DNA of 64,000 nucleotides, taken from contig LNKV01000073.1 of assembly GCA_001465935.1 (NCBI GenBank), forward strand, positions 1 to 64,000. The letters are read 5' to 3'. This stretch comes from Clarireedia homoeocarpa. Lineage: Eukaryota > Ascomycota > Leotiomycetes > Helotiales > Rutstroemiaceae. The notes under the pieces are model-generated. The model worked only from the letters and a program-made list of their open reading frames with translations. It was not told where the DNA came from and did not search any database. This document shows, one piece after another, positions 12,601-25,560 of the stretch (the stretch's first letter is position 1; every line of letters starts with the position of its first letter). The position numbers were made by a program, and so were the translations under genes.

Positions 12601-13577
12601 ATGAGTAAATTCGGTGTTCTGGTGATGGGGCCGGCGGGCGCTGGCAAAGTGAGTCTTTCCCCTCTTCTCCTTCAGACCAAAGTTCCATTCTCTTCCCTGG
12701 ATCCCCCCCCCCCATCTCCCAAACTAACCCCAAACTAACCCTCCATCACCAGACCACCTTCTGCACCGCCCTCATCAATCACCTCCAAACCGAGCGTCGC
12801 TCCTGTTTCTATGTCAACCTCGACCCCGCCGCCGAAGACTTCACCCACGAACCCGACCTCGACATCAAAGACCTCATATCCCTCGAAGATGTAATGGAAG
12901 AAATGGGTCTCGGGCCCAACGGCGGGCTCATCTACTGTTTCGAGTTCCTCCTCGAGAACCTCGACTTCCTCTCCGAAGCGCTCGATCCCCTCACCGAGGA
13001 ATACCTCATCATCATCGACATGCCCGGCCAAATCGAACTCTACACACACATCCCGATCCTGCCCGCGCTGGTGAAATATCTAACCCGCACGGGCGCGCTG
13101 GATATCAATCTCTGCGCGGCGTATCTGCTCGAAGCGACGTTTGTAGTTGATCGCGCCAAGTTCTTTGCGGGGACGCTGAGCGCGATGAGCGCGATGATTA
13201 TGCTGGAGGTGCCGCATGTGAATATTCTGTCAAAGATGGATTTGGTGAAAGGGCAGGTTGCGAAGAGAGAGTTGAAGAGGTTTTTGGATCCGGATACGAC
13301 GCTGTTGGATGACGGGCAGGGGGAGGATGATGGGCAGGGGGATCCGGGGGATGCGGGCATGATGATGAAGGGAAATAGTTTTCGAAGGTTAAATAAAGCG
13401 GTTGCGGGGTTGATTGATAGTTTTAGTATGGTGTCGTATTTGAGGTTGGATGTGCAGAGTGAGGATAGTGTGGGTGCAATTTTGAGTTATATTGATGATG
13501 CTATTCAGTTTCATGAAGCACAGGAACCTAAGGAACCGGCTGATGAGGTGGAGTTTGATGATATGGGAATGGAATAA
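12601..13577 (+). CDS. GPN3: GPN-loop GTPase 3
   Basis: Small GTPase needed for nuclear import and assembly of RNA polymerase II, working with GPN1 and GPN2. Two exons, 12601-12648 and 12753-13577, give 290 residues, close to the family norm. The 104-bp intron (GTGAGT...CACCAG) falls exactly inside the P-loop, splitting GPAGAGK from TTFC. Visible motifs: P-loop GPAGAGKTT at residues 10-18, the GPN insert GPNGGLIYC near residue 75, the G3-like DMPGQIE near 105, and the G4 motif SKMDL near 170. The acidic C-terminus, with EFDD near the end, is usual. The 5' half uses C-ending codons and the 3' half G/T-ending ones. It converges on APQ12, 349 bp away. Confidence 0.96.
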
Positions 13578-13926
13578 GTGCTGCGAATGGCATAAGTGGA
13601 TGGGTAATGGATATGGTAGGCGTTTGGATGGTCTGGCTAGGGAAAAGCATAGCGCGGGCGTTCATCTGTATAAATTAGGATATCTAGAGTCTGATGTTAA
13701 CGAAATGTACTACATTGAGAGATTCTTTCATTGATCGTTCATGTCATGTAAATGCTATCGTTGAGAATTGTAGTACGTGAAAGTCATAAATCATATCCCC
13801 CATTCGTATCCCATATCCCATATCCAAGAATTTCCCAATCCATGAAAGACACCATCCCGACCCCTCTTCCCCCCTCTCACCCCCTCTCCCAACCTACATA
13901 CGTCCAGTTACCCCCAAGCCTCCAAT
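13578..13926. other. Convergent intergenic region
   Basis: 349 bp between the 3' ends of GPN3 and APQ12. It becomes strongly C-rich on the plus strand from about 13845. Only 3' untranslated and terminator sequence is expected; no further gene is seen. Confidence 0.6.
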
Positions 13927-14489
13927 CTACAACCCCTCCCTTTCCCTCTTCGCCTTCTGCCACTCCTCCCACCAAATCCCGCCCACCTCCCTCATCCACT
14001 CCGCAACCTCCACCCCTGTTCTCCCCACCCCCCTCTGCCAAACCACCGCCAGCGTGATCCCCACCGCGCCCCAAAACACCAAGCCCACCAAAACCCTCGC
14101 CCCAAACGCCACCATCCGCCGCACCACATCCATCACCTTGATCACCACCCCAATCGCCAGCAACAACATCCCCACCGTGAACACGGCGGGGGATGCCTGC
14201 GCCGCCCGGGCAATGCCATCGAGGGTTGGCAGCACCATCGGGGAGATGGTGGTCAGCGCCGAGTTGTAGAGCGGGTGCAGGGTGCTGGTTGTTTGCGTGT
14301 AGAAGGTGGAGAGGTACGGGAGGGAGGATTTGATGTACGGGTAGGTTTGCTGATAGATGGGGAGGGTAACATCTAGAGTGAGGGGAGGTGGGGAGGTTAG
14401 TTTCTGAGTCTGGTATGGTATGGCTTGGGGGTAGGGAATGGGACTGGGGAAAGGCAAGGAGACGACGTACTGTTAAGGAGGAGATCCAT
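13927..14489 (-). CDS. APQ12: APQ12-like nuclear envelope protein
   Basis: Two exons, 14489-14471 and 14372-13927, give 154 residues. The tiny first exon encodes MDLLLN before a GTACGT...TCTAG intron of 95 bp. Two adjacent hydrophobic segments lie at about residues 70-90 and 95-118 (FTVGMLLLAIGVVIKVMDVV, then VLVGLVFWGAVGITLAVV). They are followed by a Trp/Glu/Arg-rich tail, the layout of the APQ12 family. Yeast Apq12 is an ER/nuclear-envelope membrane protein that affects lipid homeostasis, nuclear pore biogenesis and mRNA export. The assignment rests on topology, length and overall resemblance, as I see no sharply diagnostic motif. Confidence 0.75.
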
Positions 14490-15249
14490 TTTGCTGGTTT
14501 AGTTGCGTCTGCACTGTTTGTTTGTTGAGCAGAGTAGAGCAGAGATTCCGAATTCGGCGGTCGTTGGAAAGGCTACGACTGTATGGTGTTCCTTCTTCCC
14601 GTTATGACAGTGTCGTGTCTTGGGATCAGTTCGTCTGACAATCAAAGCTTTGCTTGGACTTTGATAGATACAGTAGTTTGTAGCTAGCTATCGCGCGGTG
14701 TATGTATGTACGAAGTATGTATAGCTGGCGGTGTACGGAAAAAAGCCAAAGGTTGAGATGGATGTGCGTGCGTGCGAGGAATGTGCAGTTTGTAGAGCTG
14801 GAGGGATTAACTTGTACTTGGTAAGAAAAATCCAAAGGGTGATTGAATAAAGGTGACGTGTTAAATGGATCTTTTTTCATGCATTTGCTTAACCTAATGT
14901 ATTCTCTGCACAGTAGTGAATGAACCCTTATTTTATGAAGGCGGTGACGGTGATAAACGAAGCTCCACCCTACCTTCGCTACTGTAAATAGCGGATCACT
15001 CCCGCGGTTTTCGGACATAAACATTCCCGACGGGAAGGTCAATAATGCTTCAAAGATATTGAAGATCATGGTTGTTTTAAGAATCTGTATATTTATTCTT
15101 CTACCGTATTGCGATACTATATGCTCGCATCAAAAATACCTTTAACGTAAACTATACAATACGCCATCGCTATGCCCAAGCTTATGCAATGCAGCTATTT
15201 CATGATTACCCTAACCATCGTAAGCCAATAATACTCCTGCAAAATGCAT
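14490..15249. other. Intergenic, APQ12 promoter and SLD3 3' flank
   Basis: 760 bp between two minus-strand genes. It contains the APQ12 leader above 14490 and probable SLD3 3' untranslated sequence below 15250. The open frame at 14626-15069 has no ATG-supported, domain-like content. Confidence 0.5.
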
Positions 15250-18214
15250 TCATGCCATGTCATCAATATCATCATCATCCCATCCTAACGCCGCATAAAT
15301 GGAGTCTGGGTTGCCTCGACTTGATGGAAATGGCTTCACGACTTCTGGTGCTCCCGGCACATTTCTTGTATTCTCTTTATCCTCACCAACCGTAGGAGGA
15401 TGGCTATGGTTGGACCCCAGTTCTGCGCTTTGCTTTACTGGTGTTTCATCCAGATCATAGTGCATACCCGACGATAGGGGTCTCTTGACAGGTGTTTCCA
15501 GAATACCTCGAGGTGCCGATGTTGCAGAAGGCCTCTTTGTAATTGAATCGGGCACACTGTTGAATATATGTGCGCTTGATTGACAAGCTTGTAAAGGTGA
15601 GGAGGGAGGAAATGCCCCAAGCTCATCATCATACATTGGCATAGCGTTCTTTGCCCGTGAAGAGCTAGAAAATGATCTTCGACTTGGGGTTGCTTGTACT
15701 GAATCCTTGAAGGGATCATAATCTCGGGAAGGCCTAATCGTCGATGGTGGTATGTTCGATATACTCGAGGGAGCCACAAATCCCAGATCTTGCTCCTCAG
15801 TCTTCTTTGGTGTGCTGGTAGGTAGTTGAGGTTCACGGAACATATCTTTTTGTCGACTACTCTTGGGGGTGGCTTTAATCTGCACACCTTGAACTCCTTG
15901 GAATAAAGGATTTCTCACAGGCTTTTTAGATTCTGACAGAGTCAGCGTGGTGGAAAAGATAGGAAAGACACGACAAAACTTACTGCGAGGATGTGAGGCC
16001 GAGATGGAACGTCGTTCTACAGTCTCGGCCAGTGCTTTTCCAGCAAGCTCACGATTCGGTTTCTTAAGTGCGGAAATCGCATCTTTCAATTCCGCTTCAA
16101 TGGCGGCTTGCTTCTTTGCTTTAGATGTCAAATCTGGTGCGAGACTGCTCATATCAACCTCTCGCTGAGAGAATCGCTTCGAGTTCAGCACACCACCACG
16201 GCTCGCATATAGCGGTTTTGACTCCGCGGTAGGTATACTGGAAAGTGACGGTGCTTCGCTTGTTTCTCTCTTTAGACTAGGAATAGATGACTCGGTCGCG
16301 GACCTCATCAAAGAGATAGCTCTATTCGATCCAATCGACATACTTCGTCTATCCCTGGAATCTGTTAATGCGCGCTGAAGACCTTTGTTTGTTTTCGCAG
16401 GTACTGGACGTTTAGTGATTGCCCCTGGTCTCGAAGGTGTAGTAGAAAAGCTGGCAGATTTTGACATCCTTTGCTTTGGCGCAGTTTTTGTCACAGGACC
16501 TCCCAGTTTACGATTGATCACCTCACAACGTTCAGGTAGACGTGCCGAGAAGCTTCAAAGGGTTAGTTATAACATCGAATGTAGACGAAGAGAAGCTTAC
16601 AATGGTGCAATAACCTCAATGCAGAAATCTCTGAGGATATTCTCACTGTGCTTTGCAGCATTCACAGACATTGGACCCACCTTCGGATCTGCATCAGGAG
16701 CTTTCGTGATCTCACTCGTAAGTGATTGCCAGATACATAAGCGGTCAATATGAACATCAATCAGCATCGTGAGATGATCGGCCTTCCTAGCTTTCGGGGT
16801 CCTTTGGTTACTCTCGACAAATATGCCAGTGGGCAATATCGGTAAGTCATCATCAGGGTTATTAGCAGAAGTAACAAGTGGTTGTAAGGCAAGAATTTCC
16901 AGTATAATGATCATCTGGAGCTGGGTTTCACGAATGCGTAAGTTGGTTATCCGTGTCCTCATCGTCTCCTCTTTTGATGAACCTGGAACACCAATTTCCG
17001 CTTCTTCATCATGATTAATCCACCACTTGTTGATGAGAGTTTCCTCATTGGGATACAATCCATTTTTGCCGGGCTTTAGCTTTTTGGGTGCCTTTCGTTT
17101 CTTCTTCGACTTGGTTTCGTCACCGCTTTGATCATTGGGATCAATGAGTGACACGCAACCTGGGATACCTTCACGGTACTTCTTATCAAGAAGAGTACTA
17201 GAGAGTACAAGACCTTCTAAAAATGCAATATGGTCTTTCATGTCAAGCGTCGAATCAAAATCGAGATGGAAAGCGGCCCTAGCTCGAGACAGAGGGCCTT
17301 TCGCGAAGTACGCCAGTGATGTTTTAGAGAGATAAAGTGATTCAAAATATTGAGTTCGGACATTTTCGAATATCTCAGAAGCTGTGACTTGAGTTGCAAC
17401 CTCTGCCGCTGGTATATCAGCAGCATTTGGTGTGTCACCCTGAGGATCAGGTAGTGCTTGTTGTTCCGGCGCAATCGATTGAGATTGTGGCTCCTGTAAT
17501 AATGGGGTAGATGGTCTCTTCACCATAGACTGTATCGCTTCGATCGCAAGTCTCTTTTTCTTGTTGTATTTACTCACTTCCGGGGTGATGAGTGGCAACC
17601 CAGGTATGGCGCCTCCTAAATCTCTTCCATTGCCAGGTACGTTTGCGGGTTCAGTTTGTGCTACAACCGCGACCGATCTCAGTTGTTGTAGGCTAACCCA
17701 AGACCCTAACTGCAACACCACGTACAAGCCTCGGGCTTCTCTTTCGACTGCGTATAATGTTCGGTTGTCGTCCAATCTGGCTATTAGGACCGTAGGCTGA
17801 CTTCCCATTCGCTCTTCCAATTCTAATATCTTAACATGAGCTTCAAACAACCGTGATTGGGGTAAGGGATTGGTCGTAGACCCAATATCTAAGTACGAAA
17901 GTGGTAGATGCAATCGTGGTAGCAACAGAAGTGGCTGTAGGGTTCGAGGCCGCACAAGGAGTTTAGTTGGGTATGGCTATTCAGTTTGAATAAGATATTT
18001 TGGCGCAATATAAAAAGTTGGAGTCAAAACATACCTTGATCACAAACTTATCTGTGAGCAGATGTTCCAAAGAATTACCGTCCCTCTTACGTTTCTTTCC
18101 CCTCGACTCATCATTCAATTCCACCGACTGTGAACTTGGTGTTAGGATACCAGATTGCTGACGCGCATGGTGAATGGACGCGTCGGGTAGAGGGGATGTA
18201 TCTTGACTTGACAT
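15250..18214 (-). CDS. SLD3: DNA replication initiation regulator SLD3
   Basis: Four exons, 18214-18035, 17976-16601, 16552-15984 and 15932-15250, join in frame to 935 residues. The third intron (51 nt, GTAAGT...GTCAG) is a multiple of three and contains no stop, so its retention would not break the frame. In yeast, Sld3 binds Cdc45 and is phosphorylated by CDK to recruit Dpb11 and start origin firing. The central part (about residues 200-470) shows the Sld3-Treslin domain signature: DHIAFLEGLVLSSTLL, then a Lys-rich KKKRKAPKKLKPGKNGLYP linker, then RITNLRIRETQLQMIIILEI. The C-terminal third is a disordered Ser/Pro/Thr-rich tail with many SP/TP sites (for example TPSRRS and ETPVK), fitting CDK regulation. 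It is divergent from the MAPKKK, 1.4 kb away. Confidence 0.88.
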
Positions 18215-18433
18215 AGCATCTGAATATTAATATTGGAACCTTTCATGAGGCTCTTTTATGTTATAGAATAAAACTGCTAATCGATGCAATAATAATCCTT
18301 GAAAGAGCTGTAGGGGAACAGACAGTAAGTTATGATAACATAAAGTAACAATGAATGAATGATAAGTTATCAGATGGAAATCTTTAAGCCGTTACGCGCT
18401 TTCGTGAGGCGCGAGACGCGACGCACGAGGCAC

Positions 18434-18484
18434 AAAGAGCAAGGCCGAAAGAGCAAGGCCGAAAGAGCAAGGCCGAAAGAGCAA
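18434..18484 (+). repeat. 14-bp tandem repeat, 3.6 copies
   Basis: Unit AAAGAGCAAGGCCG at 18434-18447, 18448-18461 and 18462-18475, plus a partial fourth copy to 18484. The copies are identical, which suggests recent expansion. It lies about 220 bp upstream of the SLD3 start codon. Confidence 0.9.
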
Positions 18485-19485
18485 CACAGACACAACACCA
18501 GACACAACAAAGGCCTCCGTTAAGGAAAGCGCAAGGCGCAAGGCTGGTGAAGGGACAAAGGGACGAAGGGACGGGCGCATCGGCAGACCCGCTCCGATTT
18601 CCGATTCACATTTATGGACTTTTTTCCCGATGCTTTTTGCAGATCAATAATATAAAGCCCGATCCGGGACCACCATGTATCGCGGGCCCATTTTGTTCTG
18701 AGGTTCTTTTGCCGTCCTCCCTTTCCCTCGCATAATGAATGTCTTGTCATGTGTGACTGATTCGTGGCTTGACTCTCCAAGAAAGAAATTCGCTTTGTTA
18801 GCAGGACGGAGTACAAGTCGCTTACGAAGGAAGGTCGACTTGACGAGAATAGCTGGCCACGAGATACTTGGATGAGGAAATATGTAAACATCATCATCAT
18901 CTTCCTCTTCCTTTTCTTCCTCTCTTCCTTTCGACTTCACAATACACATAGTCGCATTCCTTCCCTGCGGTGATTTTATCCGGTCCTTACCCCAAGTCTA
19001 CCAAGTCTACCCAGTACTACTTCGTCCAAGTAGTACTGCATGTCTACCAAGTACTATTGCTGTCCTTGAGATCCCAATCCCATAAATCCCACCTACCAAG
19101 CTTAAACTTCTTTTTGAGCGATCGACGATTTTGCCCTTTTCTCTCGCCCAATCACACGGAATACCAACCCAAGGGAGCTTGACTAAGACAAGAAACCGAC
19201 TGGGTGTTCACGTTCTCATTCCGTGCCCCCCCCCCCCCCCCCCAAAAGCGGTGCGGTACTCCGTACACTCATATATACGCCCCATCAAAAGAACTTTGGA
19301 AGACTAAGACTGTATTTGTCTGAAAGAGTTCTGGCGGTAAATCGATTTCTCACTCTCCTTCCTCACGAGTCTCTCTTCCAAATCCTTTTATTGCTGTGTT
19401 TTTATACCTCTCTTCGAGGTCTAGACGTTCCTCGCCTCAGAGAACTACCTTCCATCCCTGCACCTGCTCCATCAAACAATCAGAA

Positions 19486-19506
19486 ATGAGTGGTTATCAA
19501 TGCTAA
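19486..19506 (+). promoter_or_regulatory. Upstream open reading frame (6 codons) of the MAPKKK
   Basis: ATG-AGT-GGT-TAT-CAA-TGC-TAA lies 110 bp upstream of the chosen MAPKKK start. If the transcript begins upstream of it, as the pyrimidine-rich leader suggests, this short peptide could lower or condition translation of the kinase. Transcript start is unknown, so the role is an inference. Confidence 0.35.
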
Positions 19507-19615
19507 GCAAAGGCAAATTACAAAGTACCTGGAACTTTTGCCGACCTCGCTTTTCTAAAGATTTTCTGAAGGGTACAGAGCTCAGATACTAGATACGTTG
19601 AAGGGCCCAAGGGTC

Positions 19616-22600
19616 ATGGAGCGCCCACAGGTTCACACGAGCGACTCGGGAGGTTCAGGCTCCTCGGGGGAAGCTCTAGACCAAGTCGAACATCTCAGCC
19701 CCGAAGCTGTTCACGAAATACACCCCAATGCTTTCATGACGCTCGATCCTCGCACCCAGATGAACAGTATGAATTCGAGCATCCGCAGTCGAACAAGCAA
19801 CCCCGAAACAAATGGCTCAGTGTATGGACGCGAAGGCTCATTCAGTACCTCGCCGCAGACACCTCTAAACGGCGCTGCGAGCAGACCACAACGACCCACT
19901 GCACCAGCTAGAACTCCCTCCAGTACTTATGCCCCTGCGCGCCGACCACCACAAGCTCCATATATGTCAATAACCGATCGCAATCGTTCCGGATCGGCTT
20001 CGAGATTCAGACAAGATCCAAATGCTTCCTATCGCGCACAAGAGAAGGCTTATGTACAACGCTTACGGCAAGATCAACCATTCGAATATTTCGAGCCATA
20101 TACTCCGAGTTTAAGTTATGGGACAGGATCAGATACTGAAGATGAATCACCGTCGGACCTACAATTCGACAATGATCCATTTGATCAGGAAACAGTACTT
20201 TTCTACAACAATGACGATATACAGCCCACACCCGAGGATCTTAAGGACCCTGCGAATCGAGAACGACTGGAATGGCATGGTATGCTAGCCTCTGTCTTGA
20301 CGGGTGATGTTGTCAGGCAGGAGAAGAAACGTCTTATTGGTGCTTCAGAGAACAAAGGGGACAATTTAGGTACAGAAATATGGCTGGGCATTCGTTCGAA
20401 GGTATGTGGAAGGAGTTTAGCAGCACAACGACGAATTGTGGAGGATACTCGCTCGAATCTTGACAATGTATTGGATGAAATCATCAGGTTCCAGGTTCAA
20501 GGAGAAAGTGAAGCCGGAAAATCGCCCATCGACCAGGTTCGGGACATAGTTGCGAAGATCGAGAAGTGCGAAAGTCTATTCCCTTCTCGCACAGGTCTGG
20601 AGCAGGCAAATAAGTTGGCGGCATCCCCGCAATATGCGGCAACATGTGATGCCGTTATTTCATGGCACAATACCACAGAGTTGATCAATGTTGAACTTGC
20701 GATTCTACAGAATTGGGTCGGAAACCCAGAGCTAGATTTCAACAAAATCAAGGAACGTTCTCCTTCAGGGCATGGACTCTCTGATGAATCCTCTTTCATC
20801 GATAGATTACTGAAAGGAGATGGTCTGAGGTCTTTACAGGGTGATAAGAGCATCTTGTTGGGCGTTTCTGAAGTCATCATGAAAGCCAAAAATACCCTTA
20901 TTGACAATTCAGAAGGCTTCGCAAAGCGCCATTTACCGCCTTATATCGAAGAGCTACTCACTTTGATCAATTTCCCTTCTCGACTCATTGAGGAAATCAT
21001 CAAGGTTCGACTGCAGTACGCAAAGAAGATGAGGGATAGCACCCAACAGAACGCCATGATGGCTGAGCAAATGATTTCACAATTCAGAATATTATTGAAA
21101 CTTGCCATACTGATCAAACAAGAATATTTGACGATATCCAATCCGGAACCTGGATGGGATTTACCACCTTGTATCGACGAGTCTTTTGATCAGGTTGTTC
21201 TTGATGCTCTTAAGTTTTATTTCAAAATGTTGAATTGGAAGCTTGGTGGAAACAAGAACACTTTCAAAGAAGCGGAAGTGCTTGAACAGGAATGGGACTT
21301 TTCAAACGAAATCGGGCGACACTTACAAGGCGGTGACGTTGAGGTTGCTGAACAATTCAGCTCACTTACTCACAAAGCCTTCATCCGACTGAGCTCGACT
21401 TTCGAGAAAGAAATGGTTAGGAAGCCCAAAGAAACCGCTGCTGAGATGACCAAACGATACAAGCAAAGTTTGGATTCTGTTCGTGTACGACAACGTATGT
21501 TACAACGTTTCTCTAGGGTTCTCAGTGATCGATTTGAGAATTCTACGGACTTCACAATCGCCATGAAGCAAAGTGGTTTGCAACTACTTTACTCAAGACT
21601 TATCGAAACTGGGCATTTCTTGGTTTACACTGCAAGCATTGAGCATGACGGCATATTCCTGATCGCGTCTCCATCGCTTTACAACAGACCACAAGACATT
21701 CAGTCAATCCTTGGTACTTGTTATCATTCTGAAGAGGTCCAGGAAGATCCAACAAATCCTTATATTCTGGTTATGCGCCCGGAAGTACCATTACAATGGG
21801 ACGGACGACAGGTTGACTCGGCATTGGTAAACATCAACACAGACGTCAAGGTTGGACATCTTCGATTGATCGCAGATGGTTCACAAGCTAGATTAGCTAA
21901 TGCTCGAATGTCGTTCTTGGATAGTATTGGTCTACATCTTGATATGGTCGTTGAACAGCGGTCTCATCTACGAAAAGTCCACGCCAAATTGACCGATATC
22001 AAGAAGGTCGTGTATAAATTGTCCAACTTGATTATGGACAGTGTCGAAATTGTTCGCAAGCAGACAGAAGGGTTGGAATGCCAAGAACTCATTCAGACTT
22101 GCTTCATATTCGCCACTGAGTTCGGTCAGAGATCTCTGCCTTATATGGATCGAAACCGCAAGCAGATGAACAACATCAAGTTGACAAAAATTGCTTTGGA
22201 TTGGGTCAGCTTCATCTGTGATGACTGTATTCCTACTGACCGAAAGACTTTCAGGTGGGCTGTGTTAGCACTGGAATTTGCAATGGTAATGACTCAAGGC
22301 CAACACATACTAGCCCTTGGTGAAGATGAATACGCAAGATTGCGAGCCAAGGTAGCCGGTTGCATGTCTCTCCTCATCTCGCATTTTGATATCATGGGCG
22401 CAAGATCGACCTTGGCAGCTCAAGCCGAAAAGCAACGAATGGAGACAGTTAATGGACAGTTCAGGAAGATGGATATGAGTAGAATGGCCGACGATGAAGA
22501 ATCATCCGCATTCGTTCGCAGACAACGCTTGGAGCAATTAGCTGAGCTTGACGATATCCGAAAAGAAAAGGAAGCCGAAAGACAAGCTCTCGGAAGAGTT

Positions 22601-23637
22601 CTTGAAGAATCAAATGAAGCAGATCGATCACTTACTCATCTATCTGCTTCGCCATCAAACATCAACATGCGTTGGCAGCAAGGAAATTTCGTTGGTGGTG
22701 GAACCTTCGGTTCAGTTTACGCAGCAATCAATCTGGACTCTGGCCATCTCATGGCTGTCAAGGAGATTCGTTTGCAAGATCCTAGTCTCATCCCAACTAT
22801 TGCTGGACAGATTGGAGATGAAATGCATGTCTTGGAAGTTCTTGATCATCCGAACGTTGTATCATATCATGGTATTGAAGTTCATCGAGACAAGGTTTAC
22901 ATCTTTATGGAATTTTGTTCTGGCGGATCCTTAGCTGGTCTATTGGAACACGGAAGAATTGAGGACGAGCAAGTTATCATGGTATATGCTTTACAACTTC
23001 TTGAAGGTCTTGCTTATCTTCACGAAAGTGGCATTATCCATCGTGATATCAAACCAGAAAGTAAGTCGTCTCTACCCTGTTTTCTTTTTCGGTTGATCGC
23101 ATCTTAACATTTCTAGATATTCTCTTGGATCACAACGGTGTAATAAAATACGTTGATTTCGGCGCCGCTAAAGTCATCGCCCGTCAAGGTAAAACTCTAA
23201 TCAATGCCTCCTCAACCTCCGTAGCGAACAAAAACAAATCCATGACCGGCACCCCGATGTACATGTCACCCGAAGTAATCAAAGGCGAAAATCCAGGTCG
23301 CGCAGGCGCCGTTGATATCTGGTCCCTCGGATGTGTCATTCTCGAAATGGCAACAGGAAGACGTCCGTGGGCTTCGCTCGATAACGAATGGGCCATCATG
23401 TATAATATTGCCCAAGGAAACCCACCACAGATGCCATCGCTGGATCAACTCAGTCCACAGGGCTGTGACTTCCTCAAGAGGTGTTTTGTGCGCGATCCGA
23501 AAAAACGCGCGTCGGCTGCGGAGCTGCTGCAACATGAATGGATTATGGCGATTAGGAGTCAGGTTTCTATCGAGCCGCAGACGCCGAGTGATAGTGGGAG
23601 TTCGCAGAGTAGTGCGAGGGGAAGTTTTGCTAATTGA
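19616..23637 (+). CDS. SSK2: HOG-pathway MAP kinase kinase kinase (SSK2/SskB/OS-4 type)
   Basis: Top kinase of the osmotic-stress cascade. It is activated by the response regulator Ssk1 and phosphorylates the Pbs2-type MAPKK. Two exons, 19616-23060 and 23117-23637 (intron GTAAGT...TTCTAG, 56 bp), give 1321 residues. The long N-terminal region (1-1000) is the regulatory part: disordered to about 200, then a helical conserved region typical of SSK2/SskB. The kinase domain begins near 1020 with GGGTFGSV. VKEI holds the ATP lysine, HRDIKPEN (residues about 1141-1148) the catalytic loop, split by the intron, then DFGAAK and MSPEV. The chosen ATG (MERPQ...) is the first in frame; the open frame continues six codons upstream without an ATG. 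In plant-pathogenic fungi this pathway also sets dicarboximide and phenylpyrrole sensitivity. Confidence 0.95.
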
Positions 23638-24880
23638 TTGGGGCTGATGGGGTGTTTTATTCGTCCCAGGCGCTCGTATATTTTTCGTACTTACTTGCAT
23701 ATTACTTTCTTTTGTCACTATTATCCACACTACTATTGGCCGAGAGCACCTTTACTTTAACCACTTTCTTCCTTTCCTCTTTATCCATTGCGTTTTCCAT
23801 TCTATTCACTCACGGCATCTTATGATATAAAAAAATTAATGCCCGCAGCATATGAAGCGTTGTCTTTTTTCTTTTGACTTAACTGGTTATGCATTGGAGG
23901 AGCACAGGGGTTTTTCTTGTTGTTGTTTTTCTGGTAGTGGGAAATAAATGGAAATGGAAATTGGGTCGATATGCGAATGCACATGTAGAGTTTTCTATCC
24001 ATCAGCGATTGAGTTTAGGAGTTTTTTTTTTTTTTTTGGTGTGCTTGCTTGCTTGCTTATTTATTGGTCTGGAAGGACTGGAAGGATTGGAAGGTTGGAA
24101 GGGTTGGTATTGAATGGATGCATGTATGGACGGATGGATTAGGGGGGGGGATGGTTGGATGGAGTGGATGGGAAAGATACTTGTTTCCAGTGCATATGTT
24201 TGTGGATGATGGCTGGGAAGGTGGAGACGGGGAGTCAGAGGAGAGGGGAGGAGAGCTCAGGTATGCGTAGGGGGTTGGGGGGAGGGTGATGGTGGACTTG
24301 TTTGGCTGTTTGATGTGGGATTGATAACCTTGCTGGACAGATGACAGAGGGAGACATGTGGTGTGCGGGTTTAATATTCGGTCTTCTCAACTTGAAGTTT
24401 GTGGATTTCGACGAGGATACTATTCCTAGTGTAGTGATGACGGCGAGATGTAAGGAAGGGAGAGCAAAGAACCATAGAGATAAGGCTGAGGATAAGGCTG
24501 AGGATAAGGATGAGGATAAGGATGAGGATAAGGATAAGGTTGTGAATTAGGATGAGGATAAGTATAAGGTTGTGAATCGGGATGAGGATGGGGATGTTCG
24601 TTGTAGACACCAATACTTGAGGATACAAAGTACATGCGTGGGAAGATTATTGAGGATCAGGTGATTGGCAATGGGAAAAGGCATAGGGGGGAGTGAATGA
24701 AATGAATGGGGAAAGGGAAAGGGGAGAGGGGATGGAAAATTGAGTAGAAAGGTTGAAAGGAATGTGGATGTTGTATGTAGTGTAGTAGTGCGAACACGAG
24801 AAAATGAAAGTATTAAGGTGAATGAGAGTATTTGTGTTATTTGGTGATAGTTAGATACATATTACTTGTGTGTATCGTTT
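23638..24880. other. G-rich, C-poor intergenic stretch with 12-bp repeats
   Basis: 3' flank of the MAPKKK. From about 23.9 to 24.85 kb the plus strand is rich in G and A and poor in C. A degenerate 12-bp tandem (GGATAAGGCTGA / GGATAAGGATGA) spans about 24477-24540, followed by a diverged second block to about 24590. A T16 run lies at about 24022-24038. No gene is supported. Confidence 0.6.
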
Positions 24881-25560
24881 GTTTTCAGAGTAGTCTATTT
24901 CTCTCTTTCTCTCTTTCTCTCTTTTTCCTTCTTTTTCTCTCTCCCCTCTTCACTCTCCACTTACTCTCCCCCCCCTCTCTCCTAAGCGAAAGAAAGCAAA
25001 AGAAAGCTATAACTTATATAAATTAAATAAAAAACCAAACTAACTTAACTAGAAAATATATGTATATATATAATATAAATAAGTTGGCTCTTTCTATTCT
25101 TTCCTCTTCTGGCTCTTCTATAACTACTATCCCATCCCATCCCATCTTATAATACTATACATAAGATCTCCTTCCTTCCTTTCTTACCTACCTACTTACC
25201 TACCTACTTACCTACTTACCTACCTACTTACCTACTTAACAAACCCACCCACCTACCTACCTATCTATCTTTATAATCAATCAACCAATCAACCAACCAA
25301 TCAATCATCAATAAACACTATCCATCCATCCATCCATCCATCCATTTAATCCCTCCCTCCTTCTCCTTCCCCTTCTCCTCATCAACTCAACTCCCCCAAC
25401 TAACAACTAACAACTAACAACTAACAATCAACTCCTTACATATCATATCACATACATTCCCAAAACCACATTTCCCAAAACCAACTACAGTAACTACATA
25501 TACAATCACCTAATCACCTAATCAACTTAACTTAACTTAACCACTCAAGTGCAGCTAGCT
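24881..25560. repeat. Pyrimidine-rich, G-poor microsatellite cluster
   Basis: The strand bias flips here. The plus strand becomes C/T/A-rich with few G. Arrays include (CTCTTT)n at about 24898-24925, a (CTAC/CTTAC)n block at about 25185-25240, (ATCC)n near 25320-25346 and (ACTAA)n near 25398-25430. Confidence 0.8.

Larger units (their letters stand above)
18215..19615. promoter_or_regulatory. Divergent promoter region, SLD3 / MAPKKK
   Basis: 1.4 kb between two divergent genes, holding the 14-bp tandem repeat at 18434-18484, a long C-run at about 19224-19243, and a pyrimidine-rich leader with a small upstream open frame (both listed separately or below). No domain-bearing open frame is present. 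The short Ser/Pro-rich frames across 18392-18900 look spurious. Confidence 0.5.
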
